5,052 nucleotides of DNA from DATKZH01 sp964505295 (lineage in GTDB: Bacteria; Planctomycetota; Planctomycetia; Pirellulales; Thermoguttaceae). Shown here in pieces: positions 1 through 4,949 of this stretch. How positions within the stretch are numbered: the first letter of the stretch is position 1; each line of letters starts with the position of its first letter. A program made the translations under genes and the position numbers. The DNA lies in the NCBI GenBank assembly GCA_964505295.1, contig CAZDHR010000476.1, forward strand, positions 1-5,052, given 5' to 3'. The notes under the pieces are model-generated. The model was given only the letters and a program-made list of their open reading frames with translations. It had not been told where the DNA came from and did no database searches.

Positions 1-54
1 ATCCGCCCCTTACGCCCCAACAACTTACGTCGCGCTACACCAAACATGGGCTAG

Positions 55-102
55 CTGTGACAAAGGATGCAAAATGCACAAGCGATCGGGTTAGTGTCAC
101 AG
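55..102. repeat. Short inverted repeat downstream of the GGDEF gene
   Basis: CTGTGACA at 55-62 is exactly complementary to TGTCACAG at 95-102, with 32 bases between the arms. It lies just beyond the 3' end of the leftward diguanylate cyclase gene. The loop is long and no T-tract follows on the - strand, so it is a poor intrinsic terminator and could equally be a protein-binding dyad or chance. Nothing else was recognised in positions 1-133. Confidence 0.2.
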
Positions 103-133
103 TCTTTCTGGAGCGGGCCATGTGCCAGGCGGC

Positions 134-1036
134 TCAGCTCTGACCGGCAGGTACCTCTGCCCAGATCGATTCGATCTGGACGCCGTCGTGCCGGAGCACG
201 CAGTTGCGGCCTTCCGTCTTGGCCGCATAGAGGGCGGCGTCGGCTCGCTCGAGAAGCGAGTCGGAGGTGTCGCCGTCCAGTGCCGAGGCCACTCCGGCGC
301 TCGCGGTGATGGCGAGGTCCGTCTCGATCCTCGCCCGAAAGCGATCCGCGAAAACCGAGGCGCCTTCCAGGTCGGTTTCCGGCATGACGACGACGAACTC
401 GTCGCCGCCGTAGCGGGCAACGACGTCGGTCTGGCGGGCCGTGTCGTCCAGCAGCCGCGCCACCTGCTGGAGCAGCCGGTCGCCCTCGAGATGGCCTCGC
501 TTGTCGTTGATCCGCTTGAAGTGGTCGAGGTCGAGGATCGCCACGGAGAACTTGATCTCGTAGCGCTCCTGCATGGCGAACTGCGTGGCCAACGCGTCGT
601 CCAGTCCGCGGCGGTTGCAGACGCCGGTGAGCGGGTCGGTCCGCACTTCGGTGAACGTCATCAGATGATTGGTCTGCTGGCGGATCATGTCGTAGGCGTT
701 GGAGATCTGGTTGGCCAGGCGGAGCGTCGGCGCAAGCATCTCCTCCGCCTCCCGGCACAGCTCCATCCATGCCGCTTCCCGGCCCTGAGCGTCGAGCTCG
801 CCCACCCGCTGCTTGAACTTGCTCACACTGGCGTGGTGTCGGGCCAGGCTCTTACGGACCATCCCCGCAATTCTCTCCAGCTCGCGCGCGACGGCCCAGG
901 CACGATCGAGCTCGCGCCTGGATCGGACCGCGACGTCGTCGCGGGCGTGGTTCGAGCGTCGTCCGACCAGGTAGCCCAACGTGGCCACCGCGGCCAGAGC
1001 GACGGTCAGCGGGATTTCGAGGCCCAAGAGATCCAC
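134..1036 (-). CDS. Membrane-anchored diguanylate cyclase (GGDEF domain)
   Basis: The product makes the second messenger c-di-GMP from two GTP. It has 300 residues: a hydrophobic segment at about 8-25, a predicted helical linker at about 35-125, and a GGDEF domain at about 130-295. Visible motifs are DPLTG (134-138), NRR (141-143), DLDHFKRIND (169-178, metal-binding aspartate D169 and substrate-contacting N177), GHLEGD (181-186), the signature GGDEF (210-214) and a C-terminal ADAALYAAKTEGRN. The inhibitory I-site RQTD (201-204) sits exactly five residues before GGDEF, so product feedback should be intact. The start is GTG: the frame is closed by a stop at 1067-1069 and no ATG, GTG or TTG lies between. 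A weak GGGAG lies 12 nt upstream. The short N-terminus carries no known sensor, so the linker or a partner would supply the input. It follows the 44-residue membrane protein gene by 45 bp, probably in one transcript. Confidence 0.95.
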   Translation of the reverse strand: MDLLGLEIPLTVALAAVATLGYLVGRRSNHARDDVAVRSRRELDRAWAVARELERIAGMVRKSLARHHASVSKFKQRVGELDAQGREAAWMELCREAEEMLAPTLRLANQISNAYDMIRQQTNHLMTFTEVRTDPLTGVCNRRGLDDALATQFAMQERYEIKFSVAILDLDHFKRINDKRGHLEGDRLLQQVARLLDDTARQTDVVARYGGDEFVVVMPETDLEGASVFADRFRARIETDLAITASAGVASALDGDTSDSLLERADAALYAAKTEGRNCVLRHDGVQIESIWAEVPAGQS

Positions 1037-1081
1037 GAGTTGCGACCACTCCCAAGAAGATGCTTGCTACCAGTGCAAACT

Positions 1082-1216
1082 CTAGTAGTCCGACCGCGAG
1101 CCGAACCCCCGCATGCAGAAAAGGCCCACCACCACCACGGCCAACAGCGCCAGCAGCCAATGCTGGGCGTCCATTCGGTCGATGAACCGCATCACTTCAC
1201 GAGAGAACTGGTCCAA
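1082..1216 (-). CDS. Small single-span membrane protein, 44 residues, TTG start
   Basis: This short gene has a TTG start at 1214-1216 and TAG stop at 1082-1084. A perfect AAGGAG (1224-1229 on the complement) stands 7 nt upstream of TTG, which decides the start. The product begins LDQFSREVMRFIDRMDAQHW (first residue read as Met), an amphipathic charged stretch, followed by a hydrophobic span at about residues 20-34 (WLLALLAVVVVGLFC) and a short tail ending GFGSRSDY. It is probably an inner-membrane microprotein with its N-terminus in the cytoplasm. Similar short planctomycete hypothetical proteins are known to me by sequence feel only; no function is established. It lies 45 bp upstream of the diguanylate cyclase gene on the same strand, so a shared transcript and a role with that membrane-anchored enzyme are plausible but inferred. 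Confidence 0.75.
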   Translation of the reverse strand: MDQFSREVMRFIDRMDAQHWLLALLAVVVVGLFCMRGFGSRSDY

Positions 1217-1338
1217 GGGGGCGCTCCTTGTGTCGGGTCGATCTGATGCCCCTACGCTTGTTCAAGTGTAGATCACGGATTCGCGGCCCACGGGGGGAGG
1301 GCGCGGAGAACGGCGTGGCCGGACGGCACGGCCCCCGG

Positions 1339-1359
1339 CACCCCCTCCTCGGCGGGGTG
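1339..1359. other. GC-rich hairpin in the leader of the leftward operon
   Basis: CACCCC (1339-1344) pairs with GGGGTG (1354-1359) across a 9-nt loop. It lies about 120 bp upstream of the TTG start of the small membrane protein, so it could form in that leader RNA. No T-tract follows on either strand, so it is not a classical terminator. It may be chance in GC-rich DNA. Confidence 0.2.
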
Positions 1360-1712
1360 TGATTATTCTCGGTGACTCGCGATCGGCCAGCCTCCTCTGT
1401 ACTACTAATCTGGGCCTTAGCACCTACACCGGTCGCCCCATGTCGAAAGCAACCGAGAACAGACCCAAAACCTGGAAGGAAAAATGGACAAGCCGCCGAG
1501 AATTTAGCGAGACTCTGGCTTTGGTGGGCTAACGATTCCGGACTCGCGGCACTACACTGTCGGCGACTCACGCCACCATTCCAGGCGAGCAGACCGTTCC
1601 TTCACCCGAATCCTGTGCCAGATCCGGGGCAACAGAACCACCGAACCTCCAAGCCGAGCGCATGCCGCTGCCTGTTCCGCGTCAGTCGCAACGGAATAAT
1701 TCCAATCAGCCG

Positions 1713-1740
1713 TTGACCGGTCGGGCCCCCACACTAAAAT
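1713..1740 (+). promoter_or_regulatory. Candidate sigma-70 type promoter toward tRNA-Pro
   Basis: TTGACC (1713-1718) and TAAAAT (1735-1740) are separated by 16 bp, each one or two changes from the housekeeping consensus. Transcription would start near 1747, about 200 bp before the tRNA. No other gene lies between, so the tRNA is the likely target, with 5' leader processing by RNase P. The distance is long for a tRNA promoter. Confidence 0.35.
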
Positions 1741-1949
1741 AACGGGTGCAGACTCGTTTCTACGTACTGGAAAACAAGGGTTTCTTTGACGGGCACCGCC
1801 CTCGGAGATGCAAAACACGTGTGGTTTCGGGGGTATTCCAGTCAGATTGTCGAGCAAATTTCCTGAAAACTGGAAGCGTGGGGGCTTTGCGTGGGCTGGC
1901 GAACGTAGAAACGAGCCCGCACCCAAAATAACGAATCATCCACCCCACC

Positions 1950-2024
1950 CGGGGCGTAGCTCAGCCTGGCTAGAGCGCTGCGTTCGGGACGCAGAGGTCG
2001 CTGGTTCAAATCCAGTCGCCCCGA
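1950..2024 (+). tRNA. tRNA-Pro (anticodon CGG)
   Basis: A complete 75-nt cloverleaf can be folded. The acceptor stem is CGGGGCG (1950-1956) with CGCCCCG (2017-2023) plus discriminator A2024. The D stem is GCTC (1959-1962)/GAGC (1973-1976). The anticodon stem is CTGCG (1978-1982)/CGCAG (1990-1994) with loop TTCGGGA, giving anticodon CGG at 1985-1987, which reads the proline codon CCG. The T stem is GCTGG (2000-2004)/CCAGT (2012-2016, one G-T pair) with loop TTCAAAT. CCA is not encoded. The 3' 19 bases are shared with the 3' end of the convergent recombinase gene, which marks this tRNA as the probable attachment site of the element to the right. Because the tRNA is complete, integration has left a functional copy. 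Confidence 0.97.
2006..2024. other. Inferred element boundary/attachment site in the tRNA 3' end
   Basis: The recombinase stop (TGA, complement of 2006-2008) and its last five codons (RGDWI) lie within the tRNA T-arm and acceptor stem. Integrases that use tRNA genes usually sit beside the tRNA, and their element begins in its 3' part. The crossover core is therefore expected within or next to these bases. No second copy of the sequence occurs in the window, so the other end of the element must be to the right of 5052. The exact core cannot be fixed from one end. Confidence 0.5.
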
Positions 2025-3508
2025 CTCTTTCTGGATTTCGGCCCTTCGGCGAGAACGTCGAAGGGCTTTCTCTTTGTGGCGTAAAGGTTTACGTCGCTCA
2101 AAGTGCGGTTCAAACAGACGAAATCCAGGATCTCCCGCTGAACGGCGTTGTTTGAACCGCGCCAAGATTCGGCGGCGTCTTGGGCCCAATCGAACGTCGC
2201 CAGGGCCGCCTCGCCACGATTCGGGCCCAGTTCCCCAAGCTGATCGAGCGACTCCTGCACGTTCGCCTCCTCGCGCTTCAATTCCTCCGATTTGCCCCGG
2301 AACGCCTCCTCGTCAACCGTCCCGGCCAGATAGGCGTTGAGTAGCCGGTCCTGCATCCTCTTCAGCTCAGTCCGCCGCTTCGAGAGCGTGGCAACCTGAC
2401 GCCGCCGGTGATCGGTGATGTCCGCGAAGGCGGCCGTCAAGGCCGTGCGGAACCAGTCCCGGATCTCCGGCGACGGCAGCCGGAGCCGCGCGAGATCCTC
2501 GACGATCGCCGTTTCCAGGTCCTCGGCTCGCCAGCGGACTATGGGGTGGTCCGGCCCCGGATTGTTGTTCGCACACCGGTAGTACACGTGCTCTCGTACG
2601 CCCCCGCCCCGCAGCCGGCGCCGGATCCGTTCGCCAGTGATGGATTGCCCGCAGTACGCGCACCGGAAGAGCCCACCCGCCCAGGGCAGGCCCGACGTGC
2701 CGGTCCGCCGATTGCGGCCGTGGAGCACCGCCTGGCAGGCGTCAAACGTCGCCCGGTCGATCAACAGGCGATATCTGCCCTGGAAGACCTGGCCGTTCCG
2801 CCGCAGCTCGCCGATGTAGAAGCGGTTGTTCAGAATGTACGAGAGAACCGTGCGTGAGAATCGCGGCGTGCTGGGGGTGTACCGGTGGCCCTCGTCGTAC
2901 AGCCGGTCGGCCAATTCCTTGAATGTCACGTTGCCTCGGGCGTACAACTCGAATATGCGCACCAGCGTCTTGCTCCGCTCCGGATCCGGCTGAACGGGTT
3001 CCTCTCGGTTGTCTTGCACGTTCATGTATCCAAACGGCGCCGAGCCCGTCGGCCACCCTTGCCGCACCTTCTCGTCCATGCCCTTGAGCACTTCGGACCG
3101 CAGGTTGTCGCTGTAGTACTGGGCGACGGCGGCCATCACGTTGAACGACAGCGCCCCGGCTGCGCCCGGGCCAAACTGGTGTTCCACGAAGGCCAACTGG
3201 ACCCCGCAGCTGTCTTCGAGATCCTGCAGGCGTACCGCGTCTCGCATGTTGCGGCATACGCGGTCCAGCTTATGGCTGAGAATGGCCCTGATCTGCCGTC
3301 TCTTCGCGTTCGCCTTCACCCATTTGAACATCTCGTTGAAGGCGGTGCGTTCCGCGCCCCGCTTGGCGGACTCCGCAACCACGAACTCCTGGACCACGTT
3401 CCAACCGGCCTTCAGTGCTTTCTCTCGATCGGCCCGAAGCTGCGCGTCAATCGAGTAGCCTTCCTTCTGTTCTCGCGACGACACTCGTGCCCAGATGACG
3501 ACATTCAT
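2006..3508 (-). CDS. Large serine recombinase (site-specific integrase)
   Basis: The 500-residue product catalyses integration and excision by a serine-nucleophile mechanism. Domains in order: resolvase-type catalytic domain (1-150) starting MNVVIWARVSSREQKEG, with nucleophile most likely S10 and catalytic arginines R8, R83 and R86 (motif LDRVCRN); recombinase DNA-binding domain (about 157-250, APFGYMN to VFQGRY); zinc ribbon (about 280-315) with C283, C286 and C312 and H321 as a possible fourth ligand; a charged coiled-coil segment (about 365-425); and a C-terminal tail. Length fits the large serine recombinase family. ATG is preceded by GAGAAGA and overlaps the stop of the upstream 79-residue gene by 4 bp (ATGA), indicating translational coupling. 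The last codons are supplied by the convergent tRNA-Pro gene, and the tRNA terminator hairpin lies inside this coding region on the opposite strand. It is the enzyme expected to insert the element at this tRNA. Confidence 0.95.
   Translation of the reverse strand: MNVVIWARVSSREQKEGYSIDAQLRADREKALKAGWNVVQEFVVAESAKRGAERTAFNEMFKWVKANAKRRQIRAILSHKLDRVCRNMRDAVRLQDLEDSCGVQLAFVEHQFGPGAAGALSFNVMAAVAQYYSDNLRSEVLKGMDEKVRQGWPTGSAPFGYMNVQDNREEPVQPDPERSKTLVRIFELYARGNVTFKELADRLYDEGHRYTPSTPRFSRTVLSYILNNRFYIGELRRNGQVFQGRYRLLIDRATFDACQAVLHGRNRRTGTSGLPWAGGLFRCAYCGQSITGERIRRRLRGGGVREHVYYRCANNNPGPDHPIVRWRAEDLETAIVEDLARLRLPSPEIRDWFRTALTAAFADITDHRRRQVATLSKRRTELKRMQDRLLNAYLAGTVDEEAFRGKSEELKREEANVQESLDQLGELGPNRGEAALATFDWAQDAAESWRGSNNAVQREILDFVCLNRTLSDVNLYATKRKPFDVLAEGPKSRKSRGDWI
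2041..2075 (+). terminator. Intrinsic terminator for tRNA-Pro, inside the recombinase gene
   Basis: GCCCTTCG (2041-2048) pairs perfectly with CGAAGGGC (2059-2066) across a 10-nt loop, followed by TTTCTCTTT (2067-2075). It sits 17 nt after the tRNA on the + strand, so it fits as the tRNA terminator. The same bases encode part of the recombinase C-terminal tail on the - strand. If the element boundary is in the tRNA 3' end, this terminator came with the element. Confidence 0.7.
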
Positions 3509-3744
3509 TCTTCTCGCCCTTCGCGCTTTGCTCGCATCAGAACCTCTGCCAGTCGCTTGACGTTCACTAGAATCTCAACGGCTTCATCGTCCGAAATCAC
3601 GCGGCCGTAGATCGGGGACCAGGTGCGCCGGGTCTCGGCAATCAGTTCGTCCGTGATCCAGGCTTGCGAAAGCGGACGCTTCGGCACCCGACCAGTTTGC
3701 TCAGATGGGTCAAAAAGTCCAGGCCTTGCCAGAAAGTTTTCCAT
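3505..3744 (-). CDS. Small protein of unknown function, 79 residues, coupled to the recombinase
   Basis: I do not recognise a named domain. The product begins MENFLARPGLFDPSEQTGRV and is soluble and charged, with a Pro-rich segment near 21-25 and a predicted helix at about 53-76 (DDEAVEILVNVKRLAEVLMR) ending in a Lys/Arg/Glu tail. The ATG at 3742-3744 was chosen because it falls 26 bp after the stop of the sigma-like gene; the frame stays open further upstream but would overlap that gene widely. No clear Shine-Dalgarno sequence is visible, so reading may depend on coupling from upstream. Its TGA overlaps the recombinase ATG by 4 bp. By position it could be a helper or directionality factor for the recombinase, or a regulator; this is inference only. 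I associate similar short proteins with planctomycete recombinases from memory, without a search. Confidence 0.75.
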   Translation of the reverse strand: MENFLARPGLFDPSEQTGRVPKRPLSQAWITDELIAETRRTWSPIYGRVISDDEAVEILVNVKRLAEVLMRAKREGREE

Positions 3745-3770
3745 GACGTATCGAACCGGGGCAAAGGTAC

Positions 3771-4295
3771 TCAACCGCAGATCCAGCCGTTCAGGCCGAT
3801 GCGTTCGAAGTGTTGGCGGATGTCGTCGATCCGGCGTTTGATGGTGTGCCAACTGCAACTCCGCGTGCGGGCAATCTCGTCGATCGACTCACCCGCGGCC
3901 AGCGCGGTGCAGATTTCGCGATCCTGCGATGGAAGCCGGCCGAGTGCTTCACGGACGTCCGAGACAAGAGCGGCGCCATCCTGCGGAATAACGTGCCCCG
4001 GCGCGATGCATTCGTCGTGGTGGGGATCGACGGGCTGGGACGCCACATTCCGTTCCCGCCGCAACTTGGCTCGACAGAGCGTGCTGAGCTGCCGGTCGAT
4101 CAACGCCGTCAGGACGGTCTTCTCGTTGGCCCCGTTCGCCTTCGCAGGGTCGAACCGGAAATCGGACATCGCCAACACGATCTGCTGCTCGACGTCGGCC
4201 ATTTCGTCGCGACGGAAGCCCCTTTTCTTCGCCCGGCGACGGATCAATGCGACCTTCCAGGGCTCGACTGCCGTGCCGTAGTCGTTTTCGTACAT
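3771..4295 (-). CDS. Sigma-70 family-like protein (region 2 and region 4 helix-turn-helix)
   Basis: The 174-residue product resembles a small two-domain sigma factor. Residues about 10-85 match the helical pattern of region 2 and end in a basic stretch (LCRAKLRRERN). A polar linker with HH and Cys residues spans about 86-105. Residues 113-165 are a good region 4: REALGRLPSQDREIC, then the helix-turn-helix GESIDEIARTRSCSWHTIKRRI, which would bind a -35-type element. The start ATG (4293-4295) has AGGAGAA (4303-4309 on the complement) 7 nt upstream. It is the first gene of the leftward operon and precedes the 79-residue gene by 26 bp. It may direct RNA polymerase to element promoters, or act as a DNA-binding regulator derived from a sigma factor; region 2 is divergent, so true promoter melting is unproven. 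The adjacent repeat region is the obvious candidate target. Confidence 0.8.
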   Translation of the reverse strand: MYENDYGTAVEPWKVALIRRRAKKRGFRRDEMADVEQQIVLAMSDFRFDPAKANGANEKTVLTALIDRQLSTLCRAKLRRERNVASQPVDPHHDECIAPGHVIPQDGAALVSDVREALGRLPSQDREICTALAAGESIDEIARTRSCSWHTIKRRIDDIRQHFERIGLNGWICG

Positions 4296-4380
4296 GCCCG
4301 CGTTCTCCTGGGAAGACCTGTGGTTCGCTCGCCTAGGCCCCGATTCTCCGCGCGGATTGCGGCCATGTATCTAGGAAATC

Positions 4381-4497
4381 ATCTGTGTCAGACCAACTCA
4401 TATGAGTTGCCATCTGTGTCGGTTTGGCCGCGATATGTGTTTCTTGTGAGTGAGTTGGCCGCCATCTGTGTTTCTTGTGAGTCACTTGGCCGCGATC
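4381..4497. repeat. Helically spaced iteron-like direct repeats
   Basis: The box ATCTGTGT or a close variant starts at 4381, 4412, 4433 (ATATGTGT) and 4464, and a shortened form (ATCGATGG) follows at 4495. The spacings are 31, 21, 31 and 31 bp, whole multiples of a helical turn (about 3, 2, 3 and 3). The two central units are near-identical 31-mers beginning TTGGCCGC at 4424 and 4455, with TGTGTTTCTTGTGAGT shared, and the next TTGGCCGCGAT starts at 4486. All boxes would face the same side of the helix, as in protein-bound iterons or cooperative operators. Confidence 0.75.
4394..4409. promoter_or_regulatory. 16-bp perfect palindrome, candidate operator
   Basis: CAACTCATATGAGTTG is a perfect 16-bp dyad. 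It lies about 100 bp upstream of the sigma-like gene start. On the - strand it ends in TTGGTC, with TAGATA 17 bp further on, a weak candidate promoter that the dyad would overlap. Its core ACTCATATGAGT recurs exactly at 4826-4837, close to the divergent gene, which suggests one dimeric protein binding both ends of the control region. Confidence 0.5.
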
Positions 4498-4529
4498 GAT
4501 GGCACAAAAATGGGGTTAATGGGGGACCG

Positions 4530-4655
4530 TTTGGCCGCGATCTTGTCCGGGATCAATGGGGGGTGCGTAACGCGAATTCCCCGAGAAAAACGGGAGTTCT
4601 CGTCGACGCGGCCACAGTCGTGCCAACTGTGACTCATCTGTTTTCCCATATGAGT
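4530..4655. repeat. 126-bp direct repeat, copy 1
   Basis: It runs from TTTGGCCGCGAT to CATATGAGT and matches copy 2 (4712-4837) at a distance of 182 bp. The first 50 or so bases differ at only about four positions, and a 20-base run is identical (4564-4583 here). The copy contains TGGCCGCG (4532-4539), complementary to CGCGGCCA (4607-4614), and an inner CGAGAA (4582-4587)/TTCTCG (4597-4602) hairpin. The right part is more diverged, but both ends are kept. Confidence 0.75.
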
Positions 4656-4671
4656 GGCCGTGGCCGCGAAA

Positions 4672-4711
4672 CCGGGCCATTTCGGACAAATCCGGGCCAA
4701 TTTGGAAGAAC
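4672..4711. repeat. 20-bp tandem pair in the spacer between the 126-bp repeats
   Basis: Two 20-bp units start with CCGGGCCA at 4672 and 4692, followed by similar ATTTCGGA and ATTTGGA stretches. They fill most of the 56-bp gap between the two long repeats. Twenty bp is close to two helical turns, in keeping with the ordered spacing elsewhere in this region. Confidence 0.5.
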
Positions 4712-4837
4712 TTTGGCCGCGATTGTGTCCGGGATCATTGGGGGATGCGTAACGCGAATTCCCCGGGGAAAACTGGGGTTTTTGTTGATCGCGGCCACGG
4801 TCTTACAAGCGGCCACTCATCTACCACTCATATGAGT
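4712..4837. repeat. 126-bp direct repeat, copy 2
   Basis: Same length and boundaries as copy 1. The outer inverted arms are longer and exact: TGGCCGCGAT (4714-4723) with ATCGCGGCCA (4788-4797). Inside are GCGTAACGC, present in both copies, and the perfect 12-bp palindrome TTCCCCGGGGAA (4759-4770), found only here. An inner AAAAC (4769-4773)/GTTTT (4778-4782) hairpin occupies the place of the CGAGAA/TTCTCG hairpin of copy 1. The copy ends in the palindrome ACTCATATGAGT (4826-4837). Confidence 0.75.
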
Positions 4838-4874
4838 TGGCGTGGCCACAGCGGATTCGGAGGGCGAGCGGCTA

Positions 4875-4889
4875 ATAAGTCTTATAGAG
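4875..4889 (+). promoter_or_regulatory. AT-rich dyad and possible -10 region before the rightward gene
   Basis: ATAAG-T-CTTAT (4875-4885) is a short dyad in otherwise GC-rich DNA, overlapping TATAGA (4884-4889), a possible -10 box 61 bp before the ATG at 4950. No TTGACA-like box stands 16-18 bp upstream of it, so recognition may need an activator or another sigma factor. The assignment is tentative. Confidence 0.3.
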
Positions 4890-4949
4890 GCGGGCGACAC
4901 GCGACCAACGCAAGAAGAAGCCGCCAGCCCGAGACCAAGGGAGAGCCGC

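Larger units (their letters stand above)
1217..1949. other. Non-coding stretch between the membrane protein gene and tRNA-Pro
   Basis: No convincing gene was found in these 733 bases. Open frames on both strands give low-complexity products rich in Arg, Pro and Ser, with no recognisable domain and no good ribosome site. The part next to 1216 should contain the promoter and leader of the leftward membrane protein/diguanylate cyclase pair; its -35/-10 boxes could not be assigned. The right part contains a candidate promoter reading toward the tRNA. Confidence 0.5.
4296..4949. other. Repeat-rich non-coding control region between divergent genes
   Basis: This 654-bp stretch separates the leftward sigma-like/recombinase operon from the rightward nuclease-like gene. 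No convincing gene was found in it: open frames across it cover repeated DNA and have no ribosome site or domain. It is dominated by variants of TTGGCCGCGAT in both orientations, plus ATCTGTGT and CATATGAGT motifs, described separately. It must hold both divergent promoters. Possible roles, all inferred, are an operator array, an iteron-type replication origin, or a transcribed structured RNA. Confidence 0.7.

Noticed and set aside
122..1246. Long + strand frame of 374 codons opposite the GGDEF gene
   Set aside because: It is a GC-rich shadow of the diguanylate cyclase gene, with no domain of its own, while the opposite frame has all GGDEF motifs.
1746..1931. Short + strand frame of 61 codons before the tRNA
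   Set aside because: No ribosome site, no recognisable features, and an equally long frame exists on the opposite strand over the same bases.
1842..2189. Leftward reading frame of 115 codons containing a peptide across the tRNA
   Set aside because: The SGRLDLNQRPLRPERSALAR-type stretch is the familiar antisense translation of a tRNA; the rest overlaps the real recombinase frame.
3745..3858. Upstream extension of the 79-residue gene to an ATG at 3858
   Set aside because: It would overlap the end of the sigma-like gene by 88 bp and adds an Arg/Pro/His-rich stretch typical of out-of-frame reading.
3810..4835. Long + strand frame of 341 codons across the sigma-like gene and the repeat region
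   Set aside because: It is antisense to a gene with clear sigma-factor motifs and then runs through repeats; no ribosome site or recognisable domain.
4530..4837. Insertion sequence or MITE with terminal inverted repeats
   Set aside because: The two 126-bp units are direct copies without target-site duplications or transposase, and they fit a control region between divergent genes better.
4381..4850. CRISPR array
   Set aside because: Repeats vary in sequence and length, spacings are 31 or 21 bp without unique spacers of constant size, and no cas gene is present.
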